From Eleusine coracana subsp. coracana (taxonomy: Eukaryota; Streptophyta; Magnoliopsida; Poales; Poaceae): a DNA stretch of 64,000 nucleotides. The stretch covers positions 61,626,071 through 61,690,070 of the forward strand of contig CM064432.1 in the NCBI GenBank assembly GCA_032690845.1, written 5' to 3'. Below, piece by piece: positions 1 to 10,812 of this stretch (positions are counted from its first letter, which is position 1; every line of letters begins with the position of its first letter). The notes below the pieces were generated by a model. The model was not told the DNA's origin, did not search any database, and was given only the letters and a program-made list of their open reading frames with translations. The translations under genes were made by a program, and so were the position numbers.

Positions 1-2799
1 CGGTACGGCGCCTATCGCTTGTAGGCCGTACAAAATGGCTCCTAATGAATTAGCGGAGTTGAAAGATCAGTTACAAGAGCTTATGGACAAAGGCTATATC
101 CGACCAAGTTCATCTCCCTGGGGTTGTCCCGCTCTCTTTGTGAAGAAGAAAGACAAAACCCTACGCCTATATGTCGACTATAGACCGTTAAATGCGGTAA
201 CCATCAAGAACAAGTACCCTCTACCTCGAATCGATATCCTTTTTGATCAGCTAGTAGGTGCTAAAGTCTTCTCCAAGATTGATCTCTGATCCGGTTACCA
301 TCAAATAAAAATCTAAGCCTAAGATATTCCAAAAACAACATTCTCCACCCGATATGGTCTTTTCGAATATCTTGTCATGTCTTTCGGTCTCACCAATGCT
401 CCAGCCCATTTTATGTATTTGATGAATTCCGTATTCATGCCCGAATTGGATAAGTTCATAGTGGTATTCATCGACGATATTCTGATCTACTCTAAGTCCG
501 AAGAAGAACACGCCGAACACCTTCGCATTGTCCTACAACGACTCCGAGATCACCAACTTTACGCCAAATTTAGTAAATGTGAATTTTGGCTAAAGCAAGT
601 TCCATTCTTGGGCCACATCATATCAGCAGAAGGAGTAGCCGTGGACCCTAGCAAAGTAGAGGATGTGCTGAATTGGAAGGCTCCGAAATCGGTCAGACAA
701 ATTCACAGTTTCCTTGGTCTTGCCAGGTATTATCGGAAATTCATTCCCAACTTCTCAAGTATTGCCAAGCCTATGACCAAGCTGCTGGAAAAGGAGTCTA
801 AGTTCAAGTGGAGTGGTGCATGTGAAGAAGCTTTTCAGTCACTCAAGAAGCATCTGACAACCGCTCCGGTTTTAGCTCAACCCGATATCACCAAACCATT
901 CGATGTTTATTGCGATGCCTCCGGCACCGGATTGGGTTGTGTGCTTATGCAAGAAGGTCGTGTCATTGTCTATGCCTTACGACAGCTCCAGAAGCATGAG
1001 CAAAATTATCCCACTCATGACTTAGAATTGGTCTCCGTTGTTCTAGCCTTGAAAACTTGGCGCCACTACCTACTCGGTAATCTTGTCAACCTCTACACCG
1101 ACCACAAAAGTCTCAAATATATTTTCACTCAACAAGAACTGAATATGCGGCAACATAGATGGTTGGAACTGATTAAGGATTATGAATTGGAAATTCATTA
1201 TCACCCCGGAAAATCAAACGTGGTTGCTGACGCCTTGAGTCGAAGGAACCAATACAATCACGCGATTGTTTTCTCTATGGAAGCTCGCCCGATTTCAGAT
1301 CCGAGCGAACCAAGTCTTCGTGTCATTCCACACGGATCCTTATATAATTTGGCTCTCATTCCTACTCTTCGGGAAGGAATCGTGGAAGCCCAGAAGCAGG
1401 ACAAAGGAATGGAGTATATCCGCCAAAAAATCGGGAAGGAAGAAGCTACATGTTTCCGACAAGATGAAGATGGAGTACTTTGGTTCAACAATCGCCTTGT
1501 TGTTCCGAAGAATGAGGAGCTAAGAAAGAAAATTTTGGATGAGGCTCCCTTGTCCAAATACTCCATACACCCCGGCAGCAACAAAATGTATCACAGGTTA
1601 AGGGAAAAGTTTTGGTGGACACGCATGAAACGAGAGGTTGCTCGTTATGTCTCCGAATGTGACACTTGCTAACGTGTGAAGGCCGATCATTTGAGAACAA
1701 CCGGTCTTTTACACCCATTAAAAATCCCCGCTTGGAAATAGAAAGACATTGCTATGGACTTCATCGTTGGACTACCCCTCACACCCAAGAAGCACGATTC
1801 CATATGGGTTATTGTGTATAGGTTGACCAAATCTGCTCATTTTATCTCCGTCCATACAACCTACTCTACTAAGCAATATGCCGAGCTCTACATTGTGCGG
1901 ATTCTATGCTCGCACGGGGTGCCCAAGACGATCATCTCTGATCGAGGCCACCAATTTATTGCTCGTTTTTGGGAGCAATTGCACGCTTGTCTTGGCACCA
2001 CTCTCATCCGCAGTTCCGCTTATCATCCACAAACCGATGGACAAAGAGACTAAATCAATATTTGGAAGATTTATTAAGAGCTTGTGTGCTAGACAATCGT
2101 GGAAATTGGGAATCTTGCCTCCCGTTCGCTGAATTCTCCTACAACAATAGTTATCAAGAAAGTTTGGAAATGTCGCCATTTAAAGCTTTGTATGGTCACT
2201 CGTGTCGAACCCCGCTGAATTGTTCAGAGTCGGGAGAAAGGATTACTTTCGGTCCCGATCTGGTCACGTACGCCAAAGAGAAGGTGCGACAAATCCAAGC
2301 GAACATGAAGGCCGCGCAATCCCGCCAAATGAGTTACTCTAATAAAAGGAGACGTCCATTGGTGTTCGAAAAGGGAGATCATGTCTATCTTCGGGTTTCT
2401 CCCAACAAAGGTGTATCTCGTTTTGGAATCAAAGGGAAATTAGCACCCCGCTATATCGGACCTTTTCCGATCACGGAAAAGCATAGCGCCGTTGCTTATC
2501 GGTTGCAACTACCAGAAAATCTTGAGCGGGTGCACAACGTCTTCCATGTCTCCCAACTCAAGAGATGTTTGAAGCCCCCGATCGACGTGGTTATCTCCGA
2601 CACCGAGCAATTGGAAGAAGACCTCTTCTACCCCGAATACCCCGTTCGCATCCTCGATCAAAAGGACCGGGTAACTCGCAGCCGCACTATCACCTTCTAC
2701 AAAGTGCAATGGAGTAACCATACTGAAGAGGAAGCCACATGGGAACAAGAGTTTTTGAAGGCCAACTTTCCAGAATTTTTGGCCTCCCAAAACTGGTAA
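1..2799 (+). pseudogene. Gypsy pol pseudogene (RT-RNase H-integrase-chromodomain)
   Basis: The frame starting near base 2 encodes an RT palm with FIDDILIYS (about 466-492), an RNase H start at about 905-950 (DVYCDASGTGLG), an integrase zinc finger ending CDTC at 1672, the integrase core (MDFIVGLP at 1754, YHPQTDGQ at about 2024-2047) and a C-terminal chromodomain-like stretch up to 2799. It is dead. In-frame stops occur at 287 (TGA), 314 (TAA), 320 (TAA), 1670 (TAA) and 1739 (TAG), and a frameshift near 2046-2050 moves the reading to another frame (1969-2799). The last segment, 276 codons long, is still open. Confidence 0.92.
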
Positions 2800-2856
2800 C
2801 CATCCGCACCCCTCCCTCTTGTTCGTTCTTTTGCAAATCTCGGGATGAGATTTTCT

Positions 2857-2865
2857 TAAGGGGGG
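2857..2865 (+). other. Polypurine tract of the first gypsy element
   Basis: AAGGGGGG lies immediately before the TG that opens the LTR at 2866. In retrotransposons this tract primes plus-strand DNA synthesis, so it fixes the inner edge of the 3' LTR. Confidence 0.75.
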
Positions 2866-5795
2866 TGTTCTGTGACATCCCATGTCACAAAATGAAGTTA
2901 ACAAAACCTAACATCAATTAAGGGCTAAGCAAAAGTATAATTAATCCATGTGCCAAAGAATAAAAATAATTAAGTCCATAATATTCCAAAAAGGGGTCAT
3001 CCACAAACATTACCAAAACCCATGGAAGTACCCCAATATTTTTGCATATTATGAATGGACATAATAAAATAGAATTTTGAGAATTTTTCCAGAATTTTTG
3101 GTAACCATTTAATACCCTTAAAAATTACCCCAAAGTCAGAAAAATGTATTTCGGGTATGGAATTTTCATGAGATCTCAAAGCAAAACTAGCAGGTGCACC
3201 CAAAAGTAAAGTTGGATCACACGTTTCACTGAACCTGCCAAAAAATTGGTGTCCAATTTGGAGCACGGGAAAGTGGCGAATTGTATCAAACCCGAGTCCT
3301 AGTTCAAGTCAAGCCGGGTCAACCCCCCCTTCTCTTTCCTTCCCCCCCCCCCCCCCCCCCCCCCCGGCCAGTCTCCGCTCGACACCGACGCCACCGTACG
3401 AGCCGCCATCAATCACTGGAGCACCAGGACGGCCACTGCAGCGCCACGCCGGCCACTGCTCCACCAAACCCTCCTGTGCCACCGGCCGGAACTTGAAGGC
3501 AACGCTCCCTCCCTCCATTTCCCTGCCGACAGCTCGCCGCCCCTGTCTCTCTCTCTCGCTCTCCCGGTCGATCGGCGTTAAAAGTAGACCGGTACTGCCC
3601 CTCCTCCTCGCCCTTCGCTCTCTCATGCTCCGCTCTGCTCCTCAAGTTGCTCCAGCGAAGCCAAGCGCCCCTGCACTTTTCCCTCCTCTCTCTCTTCGGC
3701 GAAACCCGAGCAGGCTCTGTTCTTCCCCGCCATGACCGCCGCCGTGTCCAGCTCCGACTAGGTGGCTTCCCACTCCCTCTTTCTTTCGCAAATCGACGCA
3801 CAAGGTCACCACCTCCCTCCCCTCTGACCCGCTTCCTCCCTCGTGCAGTGTGCTCACCGGATTTCGCGAAGCCCGAGCCACCGCCATCGGGATCTTCTTC
3901 CCCCCCCCCCCCCCCCCTGCCGACGAGAGCCCCCCTCCGGCCTTCCCCCTCGACGAGTTCATCGACGCCAACCGTCCCCGGACCACCGCAATGCTCGTCG
4001 ACCGCACCCCGACCTCCCTCTCCCTCGGCACCATCGCGTGGACCTCGCCGGAGCTGCCTCTGCCGCCGCCCGTCGTCGTCGGCGATCTCCAGTGAGCCAT
4101 TTCTCCCTCTGACCCCCTCCACGAGCTCCCCTCGGCATGGAGACCCTCCAGGTCACACGCGAGCCCCCGCCATGCCGCCGATCAGCCGCTGGCCCGAGCT
4201 CGCCGACCGCCGCGAGCGCGCGCACGTCTGAGAGAATTTAAACCCAGTGGCAAAACCGTAAATAACAGTGAACTTTGAATAAACTTCAAAATTCAATATC
4301 TCGAGAAATACAAGGCCAAAAATTGTGAAATTAATTTTGTTCAACTCCTAAAATCTTGCTCTACCAGAAAAACAGGATCAAGTCCAAGTTTATTCAGTAA
4401 ATTAATTTAGTTAATCCATCAAAGTCACAACCCTAATTTGCTTAATAAATTCATAAGTAATTATGTGTAAATGGTAAATTCATGAAATTTGCTCAGAAAG
4501 CATTTCATGGCATCTCTGAACTTTCTGCAAAAGCACATTTCCATTTTTATGCCTATTTTTAGTAGTATTGCATAATCCTCATTTTTAGCAATTGAATTTG
4601 TATAAATTATTGGCTAGGATTTTAATTATGAAATTTGACATTCCTGTTCCTTGTGCACTTGTACACTTACGAAAAATCCCATGAAAAATTTGAAGTTACT
4701 TAAGTACAGATTTGCTGTCGAAATTGATCATTTGCTAAGTAACTAGGAAATTCTTCATATAAATGTTACTTTATGTGTGTATTTCAGGAGAATAAGAATA
4801 AATTAATTTCTGGAAGTCCAGGGAAAATAACTCATCATTACATTGTAGTAGGATTTCTCCTTGTGTAATTATATACTGGGTTCTTGATTAATTATATGAA
4901 CTAGAACTAGCGATGCAACTAAAGAGCCATTTTATGTATAGTATTAGTTTGCATATGGTCACTTTAGCTAAGTGGCTCAAAAAAATGAACTTTCTGAAAT
5001 TTAACCCTATGTACTACATTGTCATGTCATCATCAACCATGATGTCAATTAATCAGCATTTAGGCCATGCTCATGTTAAAGTGGACATACACCAAGAGTG
5101 TGATGATTAAGAAATTGCATTCTAGTAGCTAGAAGTTTGTCCCTTCAAACATTCAGTAGCTACCATGTCATACTTAGGTGTACACACAGTCATAAATAAA
5201 TGATTAGTCACTAATGTTTATTTGCTGAGGAAGTGCCATGAATTGCCATGCCATGCATTCCATCTTTAATTAAGAAAACTCCATGAAACCTCGTGCATTC
5301 CTTGGCATTAATGCATATCCATTCCATATAGGGATCGAGACCGAGGAGATCACACCGGACCAGCAAGGAGCTGAAGTGCACTTTGGTGATGACGCTAACT
5401 ACGATCACACCCATGGCAAGCCCCGGTGCATAACCCATTTTATCACTCGAGTCCTTTTTCTTTATCACAAGTTAGGAATATTGTATTGTGCATTAAGTGT
5501 AGGACTTGGATGAAACACACTTGCATACTCCAGCAATGGTTCACGTAGGACTAAACATCGTGTTTTGTCATTTCACCGCTTCCGCAAATTTGTGTAATAT
5601 GTACTAAGGACATATGTATTCAGATCTGAACTTAATTATATTTCACCTCTGGACTTGTAATGTTATGCACTTAAGTGATGTAATGTTGTAAATGATGAAT
5701 GTTCATGTGTGAATGCTGTGTATGGTTACTTCGTTAACCATCTCCCGAGACAATCCTGTACGACATACTCTACTTTTCGGAGTAGGGTTGTCACA
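2866..5795 (+). repeat. 3' LTR (about 2.93 kb) of the first gypsy element
   Basis: The LTR starts TGTTCTGTGACATCCC after the polypurine tract and ends GGTTGTCACA, so it has TG...CA ends. It is a mosaic. Bases 3290-4230 are very GC-rich, with runs of C at about 3345-3365 and 3901-3916 and many CpGs, while 4240-5700 are AT-rich. Open frames in the GC-rich part (for example 3647-4231) are low-complexity Pro/Ser/Arg and are not taken as genes. The five bases after the end are AAGGA; the matching left copy is outside the window. Confidence 0.8.
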
Positions 5796-6457
5796 AAGGA
5801 AATTTCTAACTTTGTAAGAGTTCTTTCTAACACAACTTTTAAATTCACAGAAGCTTTTTTGAGACTTCAATTTTCAATGCAGACATGTCTAAGGTTGCAG
5901 AGACGAGTCCAGACTTCATACAAGACTTAAAATGTTTACTGAAAGACTTGCATACACATACTGATCAAATTAAGCAAGTTAGGAATCTGTATTATCAGAA
6001 TATGAATGTAGCATTGTCAATTAGTCTTCCATACAAAAAAAAGAAACCATTACAAAACCCTACTGCCACTTGGCTTGTATTAGGAAATAATTAGGCTCAC
6101 TTCTTACAGTAATATTATGATGCTAATATAGAGTGTTTCATTGTTGTATTTATGAAATGTGCACGGTGCAAAATAATTATTTGCATGCAAAAATATGTGG
6201 GCGTGGTGTTAGCGTGCCCCCTTTCGTAGTTACATTATATTGTAAGACGATACACACATCCAGTTTGTCAAATCTTCAAATAAAGGCTACCGTGCTATGC
6301 TTCAACACACGAAAATCTTACTTCAAATAAATCATTCCAAGGAGTGGGCCTATAATTTTACTAATACTTTTGCTACTTATAAAGTACATAACACATTTAT
6401 ACAACAAGAGTCTTATACATACATTTGGATAAACATTATTATTTTCAAGATCAGTAG
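5796..6457. other. Gene-free AT-rich stretch
   Basis: No gene or repeat boundary is recognised. A 69-codon open frame at 5885-6094 (starts MSKVAETSPDFIQ, ends in a lysine-rich tail) has no family resemblance that I can name and is probably chance or a remnant. Confidence 0.5.
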
Positions 6458-7800
6458 TGCCGAAATAACTATATATATGACACTATATTACTTCAATAAC
6501 ATACTATGTATATTACTTCACATGAAAAGAGAATACTATATGAAATTCAAACAAAAAGAGCTCATTTGACCAATTTTATCCTCACCACTAGACCACAATG
6601 TTAGGCACAAATAGATTAAAAGACAACTTATATTTTGACGACTAACCAATCTATATATAAGATGAAACATCATATATAAACAAAAATTAGATGCATGTTC
6701 TAGCAACAAAGACATCTATGAATTCATGACCTATATTCAAAATTCCATTATTTTTCACTCATTCTGAGGACCTCAAATAGCATGTATAAGAATTATGGTT
6801 GGACAGTATACATGTAACTTGAACAAATGTTATTAAGATAATTGGAATATGTGTTTCATCACGTTTGATGCTTTGGCATGATAATGTATCTTTTGTGCTA
6901 TGGATGCTTTTAAAGAGTAATGGTTCTATTGGTATATATGGTTTGAGTAGAATGGCTAGCATGAAAAAGATTATACATATGTTAATCTGGAGTAGAAAGA
7001 TTTTAAAGTAATGCTTTGCTCATTCGAGGGATAACAGTTGCTCTTTCAAAAGATTTTTTTAGCATTGACAAACGATTTTTAAACATGCCATGAAGTGTCT
7101 CGTGAGAATGGCTGGTCTGACCACTCGTCATGCCAAGCAAGTAAGGATGTGTTTGGTTGAGCGTCAAAGTTGGATTGGATCATCCCATCCATACTTTCTG
7201 GGATAGGACTATCCAACTCAGTGTTAGTTTGATTGGATAAGATAATTTGTTTGCTTGGTTGGAGGGATAAGAGAGGTTGGATGAGAATAATTAACTTAAT
7301 TATATATCTTACTTGTAAATAATAGCAATAAAATACATACTAATTAACCTATTTTAATATTTGTAAATGACAATCTTGTTATAACAATCCTTAATTAATA
7401 TTAAATATTCTAATTACCAATAATCACATTCTAATCTATGTACCTTTTGCATATTAATTAACATATGAATATTTATTAACTATAATCTTATAATATAATA
7501 TACTAATTAATATCATAACATGCTAATAATCTTTAATTATTCACTAACAATGACGCTTAAACAAGTTGGACAGCGTTGTCCGACCAATTTTTCTGGACAA
7601 GCTCATCCAGCATCTATAAAGAATATTCTCTAATTTTGTCCATTCTATCCAGGCTGATGGTGAAACAAACACTAGATTGGATGGATCTATCCAATATATC
7701 TAAGTCAATCTAGTGAAACAAACACACTCTAAAGTGGTGAGAATGACTACTTCAGCTTGGCTGGTGTGTAAAGTAGTGTCAATACGACACATCCATGTAT
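6458..7800 (+). repeat. PMEI-gene 5' flank, copy 1 (no gene body)
   Basis: This stretch is homologous to 20,360-21,060, 22,910-23,780 and 47,455-48,210. Shared landmarks, in order, are a 'gacactatattacttcaata' block (about 6478), a 'ctagaccacaatgt' block (about 6590), 'tttgatgctttggcatg' (about 6865), 'tatatggtttgagtag' (about 6935) and 'ccactcgtcatgcca' (about 7119). In the 23-kb copy the same series leads into the PMEI gene promoter. Here a Tourist MITE (7145-7729) interrupts it and no PMEI reading frame follows. Confidence 0.75.
7145..7729. mobile_element. Tourist-like (PIF/Harbinger) MITE, 585 bp
   Basis: Terminal inverted repeats GGATGTGTTTGGTT and (reverse complement of the right end) GAGTGTGTTTGTTT match at most positions. 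A 3-base TAA target duplication lies at 7142-7144 and 7730-7732. The interior is AT-rich and non-coding. The paralogous flanks at 23.74 kb and 48.16 kb lack the insert at the same place, so they act as empty sites. TAA duplication plus G-N-TGTTTG ends are typical of Tourist elements. Confidence 0.85.
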
Positions 7801-8504
7801 CGTACTATCCATGGATGTTTCGTCAATTCTCAATGGGATGAGATATTATTAGCATATTTGAGCAACATTTCACAAATATATATGCATTGGCACTTACGCG
7901 CTTGTCAAATTATCATATAGCAGAGAGTCAGAAGCTTGAAGAATTGTTGCAATTTGAAAACAAGCAGAGGCTCGACTTTATTTTGCCATGTTTTATAGAC
8001 TTTAATCGACTGAAAGCTTTGAGTAAATGGTTTATTACTTCGTGTTTTGATTTTTCTTTGTAGGATTATTTATATAATAATTATAGACCGTTGTGATACA
8101 ATGATTCAAAACGGTGAAGATTGCTCAAACTGCTTAAACTTTCAGTCAGCTAAAAATTAGCAAGACCTTATTTGAAGCAAAAGCTACGGATCACATTCAC
8201 GTGTGGTGGCATGTCAGAATTCTTCTTGCCCTGTGAGCACATAATTATCAGTCGAGGACAGCGGAGCACAGCATGAGGGTAGGCCAATCTTTGCCTCCTC
8301 CCCCATGTTGGGATGCCATGCATGGATGATGGATCTCATCCATTCCAGTCGTGTGATTTCTCAGTGATGATCAAGGCATGCCTGCAAGCTGGTGGCTTTA
8401 GCTTGTCTAAATTCTCTCTGGCTATCCAGAAGACAAGAATACAGTACGATCTGCTGGAAATTCATATCATGATTTGTTTCGGAAAGGTTTCCGATGTCGC
8501 CGCA
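7801..8504. other. No recognised gene; end of a module-type repeat at 8,440-8,500
   Basis: Mostly AT-rich DNA with no supported coding region. The stretch at about 8450-8500 (GCTGGAAATTCA...TTTCGGAAAG) matches about 10,519-10,565, which is the tail of module A. A partial module copy therefore precedes copy A. Confidence 0.5.
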
Positions 8505-10812
8505 ACATGTCGCCATTTAGCTCCAGTCCGTGCTACGAATGATTGTCAGTTTCAGATCCGCAAGTGCCTTGGTCAGTTTCAGAATTCAGAGACTCAAATG
8601 CACCGTGCGCTTCCATCCGCGATTTAAATGCTTTGGACAGTTTCAGACTTGCAACGGGGCTCACTTGCATCGCGTCAAACCTTCTCTGCCTCCGGCTTTG
8701 CGTGCGTGGCTCGTCGTTCAGTTTCCTCCACCTTCGATCCTGCGCGTACGAGGCTTCCCTCGCAAGCTCGACTTGAGTGGGATCGCCGGCGCCACGTATT
8801 TAGAGGGGATGCGTATGGCAAGAGTAGGCGCAGTTCCGGCGGGCTGGACGGCCACGGCGATTATTAGGGATGTAAATATTCGGATCGCGATTATTAGGGA
8901 TGAAAGCGGATCGAATCGGATAATATCTTTTCCGCATCCTATTCCATATTTTTTTTACAGATTCGGAACGGAGCGGATAATACGTGGATACGAATACGGA
9001 TATTTTCGGATGTCGGAGATATTACGGATTCAAACCGGAGGCGGATCAGAAGCGGACTTTAAATTATCGGATGATACCTCTTTACATAGAGAAAATATAT
9101 GTTGATTAAGAATTTGTAGAGTATATACATGATCGTAACAACCACCTAAAAGGTCAACCAAAACACACAACTCAATCTTTTAAGTGATTAACCATAGCAA
9201 ATAAAAAATATATGTCTTCTATATTTAAAAAATCACATAAATATGAAAAAAATAAAATGACTAAAGCAAACATTAAATATATCCTTATTTTTCTTTGTCA
9301 TATGATGACTTTCATACACAATAGGATATTGAGCGACGCGATATAAGTCTTATCATCAATATCATTAAACATTATATATTTTGATCCGATAAAAATATCG
9401 AATAATCCTATTATGAGATTTGGATAGTCTGCTTTAAATTATCGGATTATCCGTATCCATCAGATTTTGTCAATATCGTAAGCTATCCTATATCCTCATG
9501 TCATCGGATTCGGATTATACATATCCGCTAAAAACCTCAAATACTCCCCTACATCCTTAAAAATCGGATTCGAATCGGATCGGTTTCGAAAATTATCCAC
9601 ACCGCTTTCACCGCAAGCGATTATTAACCATGATCAAATATTTACAAATATTATCAAAATATTAACCGCTTTCGGAAATTATTCATCCTAATCAGGGGTG
9701 TAATTGTCAAAATGTTGGCCGGCGACCTAGCACCCGGCGAGGCTGTGCTGGCGGCGCCGCCCTTTGCTGGCCCCGTCGTAGGTCTGTCCCAAGCTTGCCT
9801 CCATCGGATCCACTCGTCAGCCGCCAGGAGCGCGTCGGCCAGGGGGCTCGCCGGAGCGCCTCCACATTCCTGACGCTTTTCCTCCAGGTTTCGAGCGTAG
9901 CGCCGCCGAATTTCGACCATTGTTTGCTGCGCATCGGTAAATCTTCCCGTCATCCTTGGCTCCGTGCCGGGGCAGGGGTCGTGTTGTCCGTGCCGGCCGC
10001 CGAGTCTCGCGCGCCTCGTCATGCTCGCCGCGAGCGTCCTGCCTGCCACTGTGATCCATGTGCTCGTCCGGAGCAGGCAGCAGAGGCCGGCGTGGCGCAT
10101 CATACTCATATGCGTAGCACACAGCGACATAGCGTTGCATTTGCGGGGGGCCTTTTTGGAGTCCGGAGAGGATGGGGAACTCGTCAGGACAGGGGAAATC
10201 GATCAGACAGCGAGTCGTCAGGACAGGGAAATTCGACCAGACAGCGAAGGCCAGCGATGCCGATGTTGCTTGGATTACCACCATGACCGAACAGGGGAAA
10301 TCGAGCAGTGAAAGGCATTGGTTCGACGATTCCTCGACCTCAATTTTTGTGCTGACCAGGAGCTGGGACACAGGATGGAATGTGTTGCTTGCTCCACGAC
10401 AGTCCTTGGTTAACAAGCCTGTCAGGCGTGCTGCTGCTCTTAGTCCCACGCCAGGCAACTCCTCCCAGGAAAATGCATCAGCAGATTGTGAATGCAGGAT
10501 ACTGAACTCAGGTAAAATGTGCTGGAAATTCAGACCATGATCTGTTTCGGAAAGCTTTCCGATTGCTCGATCGATGATGGTTGGTTTGGTAGGCTGCGGC
10601 CATACAACTCTCTGTTGGCAGTTTTTCTGCTACTGCTTGGCCGGAATGCCACGGCAGGAAACCGGCCGTCGTCGCCCGGAGATTCTTTGCACCACTGGAG
10701 CTGGATGATACAGCTAAAGTAAGACGTCAGAACTGAGGTAAAAGAACACTAGTACTACTGCTGTAGTGCTGTACAATGACAGTAGAAGAACAACACATCT
10801 GGATTATGATTG
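8505..10812. repeat. Unrecognised duplicated module, copy A (contains hAT MITE)
   Basis: This unit is repeated at 10,813-15,450 (copy B) and 21,085-22,640 (copy C). It opens with CATGTCGCCATTTAGCTCC and has a GC-rich core at about 9,705-10,320. The core carries the shared landmarks GCGCCTCCAC, ATGCTCGCCGCGAGCG, GGAGTCCGGAGAGGATGGGG and TGACCGAACAGGGGAAA. Without the hAT insertion it is about 1.58 kb. Several overlapping frames are open in the core, for example minus 9,654-10,130 and plus 9,795-10,286. None keeps its frame across all copies, and I recognise no domain. Confidence 0.7.
8895..9616. mobile_element. Non-autonomous hAT element, 722 bp
   Basis: An exact 8-base target duplication GCGATTAT lies at 8887-8894 and 9617-9624. 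The ends TAGGGATGAAAGCGG and (reverse complement) TTGCGGTGAAAGCGG match at 12 of 15 positions. An 8-base duplication is the hAT hallmark. Module copy B (about 11,440-11,470) has the uninterrupted sequence GGATCGCGATTATTAACC at the corresponding place, a direct empty site. The interior carries many sub-terminal CGGAT/ATCCG repeats and no transposase. Confidence 0.9.

Larger units (their letters stand above)
1..5795 (+). mobile_element. Ty3/gypsy LTR retrotransposon, 3' part, decayed
   Basis: The window opens inside the pol region of a gypsy element and runs through its 3' LTR. The domain order reverse transcriptase, RNase H, integrase, chromodomain-like tail is the Ty3/gypsy order (integrase last). 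A purine tract at 2857-2865 abuts an LTR that begins TGTTCTGTGACATCCC and ends GGTTGTCACA. The LTR of about 2.9 kb and the chromodomain-like tail suggest the Del/Tekay group of chromoviruses, which is an inference. The 5' LTR, gag and protease lie outside the window, so the target-site duplication cannot be checked. Confidence 0.93.

Noticed and set aside
3647..4231. 194-codon open frame in the GC-rich part of the first LTR
   Set aside because: Pro/Ser/Arg-rich low complexity, several overlapping frames open on both strands, and it lies inside an LTR. GC-rich DNA gives long chance frames.
9817..10458. 213-codon minus-strand frame in module A
   Set aside because: Not conserved in frame in copies B and C, and no recognisable domain; kept only as part of the module description.
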